This document shows, piece after piece, positions 23,004-31,122 of a stretch of DNA of 31,122 nucleotides (the stretch's first letter is position 1; each line of letters starts with the position of its first letter). A program made the position numbers and the translations under genes. Source of the DNA: CAYLZN01 sp964387935. GTDB lineage: Bacteria > Acidobacteriota > Vicinamibacteria > Vicinamibacterales > JAFNAJ01. The stretch spans positions 1-31,122 of the forward strand of contig CAYLZN010000023.1 of the NCBI GenBank assembly GCA_964387935.1. The letters are read 5' to 3'. Under the pieces are notes generated by a model. The model made no database searches and had not been told where the DNA came from. It saw only the letters and a list, made by a program, of their open reading frames with translations.

Positions 23004-26000
23004 ATGAGACGCACGGCTCTCGGCGGTATTCGTGTCGGCGCGGCGCTCGCGGGCGTCGTGCTCGCGAGCCTGATCGCGCTTCCCCGCGCGCAGGAGTTCC
23101 CCGGCCAGGAACGAGGCCCCGAGATCCGTGGCCCCTACGGCGCGCTGTCCTACCGCTACATCGGACCGCCCGGCAACCGCGTCAGTGCCGTGGCCGCGGT
23201 CCCGGGCGACCTCAACGTCTACTACGCGGGCGGCGCGTCCGGGGGCGTCTGGAAATCGACCGACGGAGGCACGCGCTGGCGCCCGATCTTCGACGAACAG
23301 CCCGCGCAGTCGATCGGCGCCGTCGCCATCGCGCCCTCGGACCCGAACATCGTCTGGGTCGGCACGGGCGAGACGTTCATCCGCTCGAACGTGTCGCTGG
23401 GCGACGGCCTCTACAAGTCCACCAACGCCGGGCGCACCTGGACCCGGATGGGCCTCGAGAAGACGGGGCGGATCGGCCGCATCGTCGTCCACCCCACCAA
23501 CCCGGACATCGTCCTCGCCGCAGCGCTCGGGCATGCGTACGGGCCGCAGCAGGAGCGCGGCGTGTACCGCTCGTCGGACGGAGGACGGACCTGGCAGCGC
23601 GTGCTGTTCGTGGACGAGCACACCGGGGCGTCGGACATCGCGATGGATCCGGTCAATCCGAACAACGTGTTTGCCGGCATGTGGCAGATCGACATCAAGA
23701 CGTGGGGCCGCGTCAGCGGCGGCCCCGGCAGCGGCGTGTTCGTGTCGCGCGATGGAGGCGCAACGTGGAAGCGCCTCGAGGGCAACGGGCTCCCGCCGTC
23801 TCCGCTCGGGAAGATCGCCGTGTCGGTGGCGCCAGGCGACCCGGACCGCGTCTACGCCCTGATCGAAACGGGCCAGCGTGGCTCGCTCTGGCGGAGTGAT
23901 GACGGCGGGGAGCGGTGGCGACGGGTGAACACGAGCCGCCTGCTGAACGAGCGGCCGCACTACTACACGCGCATGCTCGTCATGCCGGACGACCGCGACG
24001 AGGTGTACTTCCCGTCCAACGGCATGGGCGTGACGCACGACGGGGGCGAGACGACGGACCAGCTCCGCGGGTGGGGCGGCGACAACCACGACATGTGGGT
24101 CGATCCGAAGAACCCCAACCGTCTGATGATAGGAAACGACCTCGGCGTGATGATCACGACCACGCGCGGCCGCGAGTTCAACATGACGCGGCTCCCGATC
24201 GGCCAGATCTACCACGTGGCCGCCGACACGCGCGTCCCGTACTTCGTGTACGGGCAGATGCAGGACTACTCGTCGCTGCGCGGCCCGAGCAACAGCCTCT
24301 CCGGCGCCATCCACCCGAGCCTGTGGACGACGACCGCCGGCTGCGAGACGGGCTGGAACATCCCGGACCCGGTGGATCCCAACGTCATCTGGGGCGGGTG
24401 TTACGCGGGCGTGCTGGAGCGCCACGATCTGCGGACGCGTCACTCGCGCACGGTGAGCCCCTGGCCCGAGCGGACGATGGGCGCGCCAGCCGGCGAGATC
24501 AGGCTGCGGATGAACTGGACGTTTCCGATCGCGATCTCTCCGCACGATCACGACACCGTCTACACCGGCAGCCAGTACGTGCACCGGACGACGGACGGCG
24601 GGCAGACGTGGCAGGAGATCAGCCCGGACCTCACCTTGAACGATCCCTCGATGATGGGTGACTCCGGCGGTCTGACCATCGACAACCTCAGCGTGGAGTA
24701 CGCCGGTGTCGTGTTCGCCATCGCCGAATCGCCGCTCGAGAAGGGCGTGATCTGGGCCGGCACCAACGACGGCCTGGTGCAGGTGACGCGCGACGGCGGG
24801 CGCACGTGGACGAACACGACGCCGAACATCAAGGGCATGCCGCCGAAGATGACGGTCAGCAGCGTCGAACCGTCGCGCCATGAAGCCGGCGTCTGCTACA
24901 TCGCCGTGGACGGCCACCAGGTCGGCAATTTCGACCCCTGGCTCTACAGGACTTCGGACTACGGCAGGACCTGGACGCTCATCGTCAGCGGCATTCCGAA
25001 GTCGATGTTGAGCTACACGCACGTGCTGCGCGAGGACCCCAGGCGCAAGGGCCTGCTCTACGCCGGCACGGAGAACGCGGTGTACACGTCCTTCGATGAC
25101 GGGGCGACGTGGGTGGCACTGCAGCAGAACCTGCCGCACGCGCCCGTGCACTGGCTCGAGATTCAACCCCACTTCAACGACCTGATCGTCGGGACCTACG
25201 GGCGCGGCATCTGGATCATGGACGATGTGACGCCGCTGCAGCAGATGACCGAGGCCGTGCGGCAGAGCGCGGCGCACCTGTTCGAGCCGCGGCCCGCCTA
25301 TCGCTTCCGCAATGTCGAGCGGCGGGACCTCGCGCCGTCCGGCGCGCAGCCCGGCCGGAATCCGCCGTACGGCGCGTCGCTGTCGTACTGGCTGAAGGAC
25401 GCGGCGAAGGAGAACGTGCCGCTGACGATCTCGGATGACAGCGGCAAGGTGATCCGGACCGTGCGCGGGACGAATCGACAGGGCCTGAACCGCGCGTGGT
25501 GGGACCTGCGATACGAGCCGACGAAGGAAGTCGAGATGCGCACGACGCCGCCCGGCAACCCGGAAATCTGGAGCGAGAAGCGATTCGTCGGGAGAGACAC
25601 GCGGCCGGTGCTGTACTACGGGATCGACGCGCCGAAGCGCGGACCGCTGGTGCCCCCGGGGACCTACACCGTCAGGATGACCGTCGGCGGGAAGGAACTG
25701 TCGCGCCCGCTGACGGTACTCAAAGACCCGAACACGGTGGCCACCGAGGAGGACGTCACGCGGTCCACGCAGCTCTCGATGGACATCTACGACCGCATCA
25801 ACGAGTCGGTCGAGATGATCAACCGGCTCGAGTGGACGCGGAAGCAGCTCGAGGATCTCCGCAAGTTCACGACGAGCACGGGCCAGAAGGACGCCGCGAA
25901 AGACGCCCTGGGCGCCATCGAGGCGCTCGACGCGAAGCTCCGGGCGGTCGAGGACACGCTGCTGCAACCCACGCTCGCCGAGGGCGACGCGAAGTCGTTC

Positions 26001-26216
26001 CGCGGCGCACTGAAGCTGTACCTCAAGTTCGTCTGGCTGCAGGCTGAAGTGAGCGCCGGCGGGGGCGACGTCGCCGGCAATGCCGACTTCCGGCCCACGC
26101 AGCCCCAGCTCGACGTCTACACGAAGCTGGCGGCCGAACTGGACGAGGTGAAGGCCGAGTTCAAGGCGCTCTACGAGCGCGACGTGCCCGCGTTCGAGGG
26201 GCGGCTCGTCCGCTGA
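23004..26216 (+). CDS. Secreted sortilin/VPS10-like beta-propeller protein with Asp-box (BNR) repeats
   Basis: Exported protein of 1070 residues. A signal peptide (about 1-30, ALAGVVLASLIALPRAQ) is followed by beta-propeller repeats with at least nine Asp-box motifs. Examples are KSTDGGTRW, KSTNAGRTW, RSSDGGRTW, VSRDGGATW, RSDDGGERW, RTTDGGQTW, VTRDGGRTW, RTSDYGRTW and TSFDDGATW. The C-terminal third (about 790-1070) has a beta-rich segment, then helices with coiled-coil tendency (RINESVEMINRLEWTRKQLEDL). Bacterial relatives are often annotated as glycosyl hydrolases, but no catalytic residues for that can be pointed to; binding or scaffolding is equally likely. These proteins are frequent in Acidobacteriota and Bacteroidota. 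The start codon is 27 nt after the YIP1 stop. Confidence 0.9.
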   Translation: MRRTALGGIRVGAALAGVVLASLIALPRAQEFPGQERGPEIRGPYGALSYRYIGPPGNRVSAVAAVPGDLNVYYAGGASGGVWKSTDGGTRWRPIFDEQPAQSIGAVAIAPSDPNIVWVGTGETFIRSNVSLGDGLYKSTNAGRTWTRMGLEKTGRIGRIVVHPTNPDIVLAAALGHAYGPQQERGVYRSSDGGRTWQRVLFVDEHTGASDIAMDPVNPNNVFAGMWQIDIKTWGRVSGGPGSGVFVSRDGGATWKRLEGNGLPPSPLGKIAVSVAPGDPDRVYALIETGQRGSLWRSDDGGERWRRVNTSRLLNERPHYYTRMLVMPDDRDEVYFPSNGMGVTHDGGETTDQLRGWGGDNHDMWVDPKNPNRLMIGNDLGVMITTTRGREFNMTRLPIGQIYHVAADTRVPYFVYGQMQDYSSLRGPSNSLSGAIHPSLWTTTAGCETGWNIPDPVDPNVIWGGCYAGVLERHDLRTRHSRTVSPWPERTMGAPAGEIRLRMNWTFPIAISPHDHDTVYTGSQYVHRTTDGGQTWQEISPDLTLNDPSMMGDSGGLTIDNLSVEYAGVVFAIAESPLEKGVIWAGTNDGLVQVTRDGGRTWTNTTPNIKGMPPKMTVSSVEPSRHEAGVCYIAVDGHQVGNFDPWLYRTSDYGRTWTLIVSGIPKSMLSYTHVLREDPRRKGLLYAGTENAVYTSFDDGATWVALQQNLPHAPVHWLEIQPHFNDLIVGTYGRGIWIMDDVTPLQQMTEAVRQSAAHLFEPRPAYRFRNVERRDLAPSGAQPGRNPPYGASLSYWLKDAAKENVPLTISDDSGKVIRTVRGTNRQGLNRAWWDLRYEPTKEVEMRTTPPGNPEIWSEKRFVGRDTRPVLYYGIDAPKRGPLVPPGTYTVRMTVGGKELSRPLTVLKDPNTVATEEDVTRSTQLSMDIYDRINESVEMINRLEWTRKQLEDLRKFTTSTGQKDAAKDALGAIEALDAKLRAVEDTLLQPTLAEGDAKSFRGALKLYLKFVWLQAEVSAGGGDVAGNADFRPTQPQLDVYTKLAAELDEVKAEFKALYERDVPAFEGRLVR

Positions 26217-26227
26217 CAGGAGGCGAC

Positions 26228-26932
26228 ATGCGACCTCGCGTGGCCGTCGGACTCGCAGTCCTGGCGAGCCTGGCCGCTCCGGTGCTGGCGATGGCGCAGA
26301 CCAGCCCGGTGCTCACCGGCCACACCCTCTACAGGATGACGCTGCTGCGCGCCGCCCCCGGCCGATTCGCGGACCTGCTCGCGGAGGTGAGCACGCAGGT
26401 GCGAACGTCTGGTGGCCTGGCGGTTCGCCACTCGCAAGGGGACCAGTGGGATTTCGTGATCCTCGTCCCCGCGCCGTCGTCCGCCGGGGGCGCCCTGCCC
26501 GCTGGCCTGCTCGGGTCTCCGTTCTCCGAGGCCTTCGTCGCCTGGCAGGAGGACCAGCTGGTGCGCGGTCCGTCACTCGAGGCGATCCCAGGCTTCCTCG
26601 CTGCCGGCCTCTACCACTTCGAGATGTTCGATGCGGCTCCTGGCCGGCTGGACGAACTGATCCGCGAGCGCGAGATGGAGAATGCGTACCTCGCCGGGGT
26701 GGGCCGCCCGCGGAACCTCATCTTCCGGCGGGAGTTCGGCGCCGCGTGGGACGCGTTCACGATCGGCGCCTATCGCGACTGGCGACACTACGCCGAGCGG
26801 GACCTCGTCACGCCCGAGCAGGCGCGCGCGGCCGCCAAGGCCGCGGGCTTCGAATCAGACGAGGCCGTCGGGCCGTACATGCGGTCCCTGATCCTCTCGC
26901 ACCACGACACGCTCGGCACACCCATTCGCTGA
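26228..26932 (+). CDS. Secreted protein with two dimeric alpha/beta-barrel-like (NIPSNAP/ABM-like) repeats
   Basis: Protein of 234 residues with a signal peptide (about 1-24, VLASLAAPVLAMAQ). Two internal repeats are visible: LYRMTLLRAAPGRFADLL (34-51) and LYHFEMFDAAPGRLDELI (129-146). Each is followed by a helix and a strand such as QWDFVILVP or AWDAFTIGAY. This spacing matches a fused pair of ferredoxin-like dimeric alpha/beta-barrel domains, as in NIPSNAP or antibiotic-biosynthesis-monooxygenase-like proteins. No cofactor ligand is evident. The ATG has AGGAGG about 5 nt upstream, 11 nt after the Asp-box gene, so they are likely cotranscribed. The function is unknown. Confidence 0.72.
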   Translation: MRPRVAVGLAVLASLAAPVLAMAQTSPVLTGHTLYRMTLLRAAPGRFADLLAEVSTQVRTSGGLAVRHSQGDQWDFVILVPAPSSAGGALPAGLLGSPFSEAFVAWQEDQLVRGPSLEAIPGFLAAGLYHFEMFDAAPGRLDELIREREMENAYLAGVGRPRNLIFRREFGAAWDAFTIGAYRDWRHYAERDLVTPEQARAAAKAAGFESDEAVGPYMRSLILSHHDTLGTPIR

Positions 26933-26952
26933 TCAGGCCCCAAGGCGCCCCC

Positions 26953-27533
26953 ATGGCTGAACTGAAGACCAGGCCGAACGCGGCGAGCGTGGCAGCCTTC
27001 ATCGACAGCATCACCGACGACACACGCCGGGAGGACTGCCGGACCGTGCTCCGCCTGATGAAGAACGCCACCCGGGCCCGGCCCAGGATGTGGGGCCCCA
27101 GTATCGTCGGCTTCGGAAGTTACCACTACAAGTACGACAGCGGCCGCGAGGGCGACTGGTTCGAGGCCGGGTTTTCGCCTCGCAAGAACGACCTGACGCT
27201 GTATCTGATGTCCGGGCTCGATCCCCTCGCAGGCCTGCTGGCGAAGCTGGGCCGACACAAGACGGGGAAGTCCTGCCTCTACATCAAGCGCCTCGCCGAC
27301 GTGAATCTCGAGGTGCTCGAACAGATGATCGTGGCGTCGGTGAAGCANNNNNNNNNNNNNNNNNNNNNNNNNNNNNNNNNNNNNNNNNNNNNNNNNNNNN
27401 NNNNNNNNNNNNNNNNNNNNNNNNNNNNNNNNNNNNNNNNNNNNNNNTCGCCGACGTGAATCTCGAGGTGCTCGAACAGATGATCGTGGCGTCGGTGAAG
27501 CAACGGAAGATGGGTGAAGACGCCAAGCCCTGA
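26953..27533 (+). CDS. DUF1801 domain protein, split by an artificial assembly gap
   Basis: Small cytoplasmic protein of the DUF1801 family (YdhG-like fold), with MWGPSIVGFGSYHYKY, GDWFEAGFSPRKNDLTLY and KLGRHKTGKSCLYIKRL. The coding frame appears broken at 27348-27447 by 100 Ns and a duplicated 55-bp end. Collapsing the duplicate (joining 27347 directly to 27503) restores one frame of 141 residues ending KQRKMGEDAKP. The apparent frameshift is therefore an artefact. The TGA stop (27531-27533) lies inside a short GAGCCCT heptamer array. The biological role of DUF1801 proteins is not well defined. Confidence 0.87.
27348..27447. other. 100-N assembly gap with 55-bp duplicated flanks
   Basis: Exactly 100 Ns. 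The 55 bp before (27293-27347) are identical to the 55 bp after (27448-27502). The geometry matches the gap at 12301-12400, so both come from the same assembly step. The real sequence should lack 155 bp here. Confidence 0.9.
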
Positions 27534-27545
27534 GCCTTGAGCCCA
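27525..27545 (+). repeat. GAGCCCT heptamer array J
   Basis: Three contiguous units, AAGCCCT, GAGCCTT and GAGCCCA, span the stop codon of the DUF1801 gene. Same family as the arrays at 6237 and 14792. Confidence 0.7.
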
Positions 27546-27565
27546 GTTTTCGATAGGATGTAGAA

Positions 27566-28081
27566 ATGCGCTTCCTCTCCCGCCTGTTCGGCCGGGATGA
27601 ACCCGGGGATCAACCGCCGCCTCCGCCAGACGACGAGCCGTCCGGCTCGGTCGCGAGGGAGGATGCCGGGCCTGGGCTGGACGACATCTGGAACTTCGGG
27701 TCGCTCACGGTCCCGCCGCCGCCCCAGCCCGGCGTGACCACGCCCGCGTCCCCGTTCGTGGCGGATTCCACGGTCACCGCCGAACTCGCGCCGAAGGTGG
27801 TGAGCGCCGTCAAGACGGTGTTCGACCCGGAGATCCCGGTCGACATCTACGAGCTGGGCCTCATCTACGAGATCGCGGCCGACGCCGCGCGGCACGTCCA
27901 CGTGACGATGACGCTCACGAGCCCCGCCTGTCCGTCGGCACAGCAGCTGCCGAGCGATGTGCGGTTCAAGATCAAGGCCCTGGACGGCGTGAGCGACGCC
28001 ACCGTCGATGTCGTCTGGGAGCCGCCCTGGGACAAGGACAGGATGTCGGACGCCGCGAAGCTGCAGCTCGGCATCTTCTGA
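27566..28081 (+). CDS. SufT/MIP18-like (DUF59) Fe-S cluster assembly protein
   Basis: Cytoplasmic protein of 171 residues. A Pro-rich, low-complexity N-terminal extension (about 11-70) precedes a MIP18/DUF59 domain (about 75-150). The domain shows VFDPEIPVDIYELGLIYEI, then TLTSPACPSAQQLP with conserved Cys122. It ends WEPPWDKDRMSDAAKLQLGIF, the typical SufT-like tail. The family helps mature Fe-S proteins. The PaaD branch supports phenylacetyl-CoA epoxidase, but no paa genes are here, so SufT-like is preferred. AGGA lies about 10 nt before the ATG. Confidence 0.9.
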   Translation: MRFLSRLFGRDEPGDQPPPPPDDEPSGSVAREDAGPGLDDIWNFGSLTVPPPPQPGVTTPASPFVADSTVTAELAPKVVSAVKTVFDPEIPVDIYELGLIYEIAADAARHVHVTMTLTSPACPSAQQLPSDVRFKIKALDGVSDATVDVVWEPPWDKDRMSDAAKLQLGIF

Positions 28082-28094
28082 CGCGAGGCGCGCC

Positions 28095-28643
28095 GTGCGC
28101 GGACTCCACTTGCTCGTCGTGGTCATCGCCGCCTGGCTGGCGTCCGGGTGCTACGTGGTGAGCGTGCACGGCATCGCGGACCCGGCCGCGGTCGTCTTCG
28201 ACGACGCGCTGCTCGGCCAGTGGAAGAACGCCGAAGGGGATCAGGATCCCGAGGAGCTCCTCGTGGAGCGCGACGAATGGCGGACCTACGCGGTGACCGT
28301 CAAGGACCGTCGCGCCGAGCTGCAGCGGTTCACGGTCCGCCTGGTCAAGGTCGGCCAGCTCCAGTACTTCGACGCGACGATTCACGGAGGGACCGAGCCC
28401 GGGCCCGCCCTCCTGCCGGTGCACCTCGTCGGGCGCGTCGCGATCCGCGACGGGCGGCTCGAGGTCGAGACGCCCGACTACGACTGGTTCCGCGGGCGCC
28501 TGAACCGGGGCAGCCTGACGATTGCCGCCGTCCTGACGGAACGCGACACCATCCTCATCACCGCGGCCCCCGTGCGGGTCCGCCGATGGCTGGCCGCCAA
28601 CGCTGCGGCCTCCATGTTCGACATGACCACGTTCGTGAAGTGA
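28095..28643 (+). CDS. Putative lipoprotein of unknown function
   Basis: Protein of 182 residues starting at a GTG with GAGG 6 nt upstream. An N-terminal hydrophobic stretch ends in LASGC, a lipobox with Cys19, indicating export and lipidation. The mature part shows alternating beta-type segments (LLGQWKNAEGDQDPEELLVE, then YAVTVKDRRAELQRFTVRLV, then LEVETPDYDWFRGRL), reminiscent of a small beta-barrel or lipocalin-like fold, but I do not recognise a family. It lies 13 nt after the SufT-like gene and 38 nt before the AidB-like gene, so cotranscription is likely without implying a shared function. Confidence 0.75.
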   Translation: MRGLHLLVVVIAAWLASGCYVVSVHGIADPAAVVFDDALLGQWKNAEGDQDPEELLVERDEWRTYAVTVKDRRAELQRFTVRLVKVGQLQYFDATIHGGTEPGPALLPVHLVGRVAIRDGRLEVETPDYDWFRGRLNRGSLTIAAVLTERDTILITAAPVRVRRWLAANAAASMFDMTTFVK

Positions 28644-28681
28644 TTGGCCAGGAGCGGCCTGCCTGGCGTGGAGGGCCCATC

Positions 28682-30136
28682 ATGATCGCAGCCGCAGCCT
28701 CCGCCGCGTCGTTGGTGAGATCCCCTTCGGCGTTCCTCGCGACGAGAGCGTCCCTGCGCACCCTGCAGCCCGTGCTCGAGGCCTACGAGCACGAATGGTG
28801 GACGTGGGGGCAGCGCGTGTCGGACACCGTGGACCGGATGGGCACGCCGCACGTGCGCATGTTCACCGAGCTCGGCGTGCGGATCGACGAGATCCTCTAT
28901 CCGCCAGACTACGGACGCCTGCTCCGGGAGGGCTACAAGGCGGGCGTCGTGTGGCGGGCGTTCGACACCGGTTCATTGCTGCCAAGTTTCCTTCTAGGGT
29001 ATGTGACGAGTTTCTTCGACGCGGGCCTCTACTGCCCGTACACGGTGTCACTCTCGACGGCCTGCCCGATCTCGAAGTACGGCGACGCGCACGTACGGGG
29101 ACGGTTCCTCGACCCGCTGCTGCGTCGGGACGACACGGTGTGGCAGGGCGCGACGTGGATGACCGAAGCCGGCGGCGGGTCGGACCTCGGCGCAGGCGTC
29201 GAGACCCTGGCGCGCGATGCCGGCGACGGTTCCTGGCGGCTCGACGGCGACAAGTACTTCTGCAGCAACGCGAACGCGGAAGTGGCCGTCGTCGCGGCCC
29301 GCCCCGAGGGCGCGCCGCGCGACGTGCGCGGGCTCGCGCTGTTCGTGGTGCCCCGGGCGCGCCAGGATGGCCGGCTCAACGTCAATCTCCGCCGGCTCAA
29401 GGACAAGATCGGCACGCGCTCGGTGCCGACGGGCGAGATCGAGCTGCGCGGCAGCGAGGCGTACCGCCTGGGCGGCATCTATCAGATCCTCGAGGTCCTC
29501 AACGTGTCGCGCGTGTGCAACAGCATCGGGTGCGCGGCGATCACGCAGCGGGCCCTGGCCGACGCCATGGCGTTCGCCGAGGGGCGCGTAGCCTTCGGGC
29601 GCCCGGTCGCCGGGCATCCTCTGATGGCCCATCAGATCGAGGATCATCGTCGGCGACTGGACGAATGCTGGGCGCTGGCGTGGGGTGCGGCGCGCATGCT
29701 CGACGAGGTCTGGCGCGAGCAACCGCCCTACTCCGACCGCTACTGGCTGTTCAGGCTCGTGGCGCATCTCGCGAAGTACTGGACCGCCGAGGTCGCCGTG
29801 CAGACGGCGAAGTGGGCCATGGAGGTCCTCGGTGGCGTCGGGACGCTCGCCGAAAACCGCACCGAACGATGGCTGCGCGAAGCGATGATCTGCGCAATCT
29901 GGGAGGGAACCCCGCATCGGCAAATGCTCGACGGGCTGGAGACGATGGAGCGCAAGCGCACGCACGAGCTGCTGCTGGCAGAGCTCGAGGGGCGCACGGC
30001 CCGTGTGGAACTCGACGACTGGCGGGGACGGCTCGACCGGCATCTCGCCCTGCCGCGCGACGAGCGCGAGGCCGCGCTGGAGCCGGTCTTTCGGGGCTTC
30101 GCTCAGATGGTCGCCCGAGCGTGGGCGCAGGAGTAG
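28682..30136 (+). CDS. AidB-like acyl-CoA dehydrogenase
   Basis: Flavoprotein of the acyl-CoA dehydrogenase superfamily, 484 residues. An N-terminal helical domain (about 25-150) leads to the flavin-binding strand motif TWMTEAGGGSDLG (158-170), and the C-terminal helical domain contains GRPVAGHPLMAHQIEDHRRRL. The stretch MEVLGGVGTLAENR (from about 380), followed by AIWEGTPHRQMLDGLETM, is characteristic of the AidB/isovaleryl-type subgroup. AidB of E. coli is induced by alkylation damage and binds DNA; many relatives are ordinary acyl-CoA dehydrogenases. The shorter length (AidB is about 540) and lack of adjacent DNA-repair genes make a metabolic role equally likely. GGAGGG precedes the ATG at 28682. 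Confidence 0.87.
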   Translation: MIAAAASAASLVRSPSAFLATRASLRTLQPVLEAYEHEWWTWGQRVSDTVDRMGTPHVRMFTELGVRIDEILYPPDYGRLLREGYKAGVVWRAFDTGSLLPSFLLGYVTSFFDAGLYCPYTVSLSTACPISKYGDAHVRGRFLDPLLRRDDTVWQGATWMTEAGGGSDLGAGVETLARDAGDGSWRLDGDKYFCSNANAEVAVVAARPEGAPRDVRGLALFVVPRARQDGRLNVNLRRLKDKIGTRSVPTGEIELRGSEAYRLGGIYQILEVLNVSRVCNSIGCAAITQRALADAMAFAEGRVAFGRPVAGHPLMAHQIEDHRRRLDECWALAWGAARMLDEVWREQPPYSDRYWLFRLVAHLAKYWTAEVAVQTAKWAMEVLGGVGTLAENRTERWLREAMICAIWEGTPHRQMLDGLETMERKRTHELLLAELEGRTARVELDDWRGRLDRHLALPRDEREAALEPVFRGFAQMVARAWAQE

Positions 30137-30144
30137 TGAGGATC

Positions 30145-31122
30145 ATGAGACTGGCAGTCATCATCGCCGTGCTCGTGGCAGGGGCTGCGCAGGCGCAGCC
30201 GCAGCCGCGCCAGACCCAGGCGGACGACTACAGCTCGTACGAGCTGCTCGGTGCGGAGACACACCAGTTCCGCATTCTCTACGACGTGACCGCCACCACG
30301 GCCGGGGCGAGGTTCTACTTCAATCCGATCCGCAAGGGCAGCGATGCCTCCGACGAGCGCGTGACGGACCTGGCGACCGGTGGACCGCTGGCCTTCGAGG
30401 TCGTGAGTGGGACGGAGGCCCGCGCGAGCGGGCACCCCACGGCCGAACCGGACACGGACTACATCAGGGTGACGCTGGCCCGGCCCGTCCCCGCGGGTGG
30501 TGAGCAACGGATCCGGATCGACAAGACCTACAAGGACGCCCGGAGCTACTTCCGTGAAGGTGACACGATTGTCTTCACCCGATCGCTCGGGGTGAAGCGG
30601 AACAAGGTCGTGCTGCCGCCAGGGTACGCCCTGTTCTCGTGCAACATGCCATCACAGGTGTTCACCGAGGCGGACGGTCGCATCGCGGTGAGCTTCATGA
30701 ACCTCAATCCCGACGCGGTGTCGCTCGTCGTGAAGGCGCGCCCCGTCACGTGGACCGATGGGGCCCCCGGCCCTGAGCCGGCCCCCGTCGGGCAGGCGCC
30801 GGTCAGGCCCGCACCGGGCGGGGTCTCCATGGCGCCGGCGCCACGCGTGCCCACGCTCCAGGAGTCCGCCGTCGCGCGGGTGAACGACCGGGCGTTCCAG
30901 GATCGCGAGATCGTCTACTTCCTGCAGCCCCCCGACACGCACAGCTTCGACCTGTACCACGACTACACGGAATCGCGCGAGGGCATGGACAAGTACCTCA
31001 ACGTGGTGCGCGCGGGCAGCACCGTGTCGAAGCCGTCGGCCGTCTCGCTGGACACCGGGGAACGCCTGACCGTGGAGACGCTGAAGGGGGATGCCATCAC
31101 GAAGGCCGGCCTCGACATCGGA
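30145..31122 (+). CDS. Secreted protein of unknown function, C-terminus beyond the window
   Basis: The first 326 codons of a longer gene. A signal peptide (about 1-19, LAVIIAVLVAGAAQAQ) is followed by a beta-rich domain (ETHQFRILYDVTATTAGARF, then DTIVFTRSLGVKRNKVVLPP). A Pro-rich spacer (about 211-235) and a further region with YHDYTESREGMDKYLNVV follow. No catalytic motif is apparent and I do not recognise the family; a periplasmic or extracellular Ig-like or carbohydrate-binding protein is one possibility. The ATG starts 8 nt after the AidB-like stop, with GTGAGGA between them serving as ribosome binding site. Confidence 0.75.
   Translation, partial: MRLAVIIAVLVAGAAQAQPQPRQTQADDYSSYELLGAETHQFRILYDVTATTAGARFYFNPIRKGSDASDERVTDLATGGPLAFEVVSGTEARASGHPTAEPDTDYIRVTLARPVPAGGEQRIRIDKTYKDARSYFREGDTIVFTRSLGVKRNKVVLPPGYALFSCNMPSQVFTEADGRIAVSFMNLNPDAVSLVVKARPVTWTDGAPGPEPAPVGQAPVRPAPGGVSMAPAPRVPTLQESAVARVNDRAFQDREIVYFLQPPDTHSFDLYHDYTESREGMDKYLNVVRAGSTVSKPSAVSLDTGERLTVETLKGDAITKAGLDIG

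Noticed and set aside
23001..25967. 988-codon open frame on the minus strand opposite the Asp-box protein
   Set aside because: The plus strand carries a signal peptide and nine Asp-boxes; the antisense product shows no recognisable domain or start context.
27090..27459. Frameshifted or pseudogenised DUF1801 gene
   Set aside because: The frame break comes from the 100 Ns plus 55-bp duplicate; collapsing them gives one intact frame.

Overview
This is a high-GC bacterial window of about 31 kb. It carries tightly packed genes, many secreted proteins and a large Oar-like TonB-type receptor. It also has a nine-Asp-box sortilin/VPS10-like protein, CocE-type and amidohydrolase exoenzymes, and heptanucleotide tandem repeats between genes. 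This mix fits an environmental Acidobacteriota, probably class Vicinamibacteria; that placement is inferred from gene content and was not tested. Two 100-N gaps are each flanked by an identical 55-bp copy, so the sequence looks like a scaffolded short-read (possibly metagenome-assembled) genome. Both gaps can be closed by eye.

Layout. 1-2351 (minus): clpS-clpA, the N-end-rule adaptor and its AAA+ unfoldase, with clpA running off the left edge. 2388-3314: a metallo-beta-lactamase-fold hydrolase divergent from clpS. 3315-3767: a repeat-rich intergenic stretch. 3768-6018: a DinB-fold protein divergent from a secreted D-aminoacylase-like amidohydrolase. 6019-6393: an intergenic stretch with a nested inverted repeat and a 21-unit heptamer array.

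6394-17694 looks like one lipid or acyl-CoA metabolism locus. An alpha/beta hydrolase is divergent from a TonB-dependent receptor, across a promoter region holding two near-identical palindromes. Downstream come a FabG-like SDR, a KAS III-like protein that keeps its Cys but lacks the condensing His and Asn, an acyl-CoA ligase, two alpha/beta hydrolases and a TetR regulator. A convergent SCP2-type thiolase follows, separated by a perfect 33-bp-arm hairpin. I infer uptake of a hydrophobic acyl or ester compound, hydrolysis, CoA activation and beta-oxidation-like or acyl-transfer chemistry, repressed by the TetR protein. The substrate is unknown.

17935-31122 (all plus): a secreted CocE/NonD hydrolase, a HerA-like ATPase with a coiled-coil tail beside a YIP1-like membrane protein, the Asp-box protein, a secreted tandem dimeric alpha/beta-barrel protein, a DUF1801 protein spanning the second gap, a SufT/MIP18-like Fe-S assembly protein, a lipoprotein, an AidB-like acyl-CoA dehydrogenase and a truncated secreted protein of unknown function. 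No rRNA, tRNA, CRISPR array or transposase gene was seen.

The most notable non-genic feature is ten tandem arrays from five heptamer families (GCGTACG, GGCAYNN, GCCGCAG, GAGCCCT, GAACTGG). All have a strict 7-bp period, and most sit next to or across stop codons.
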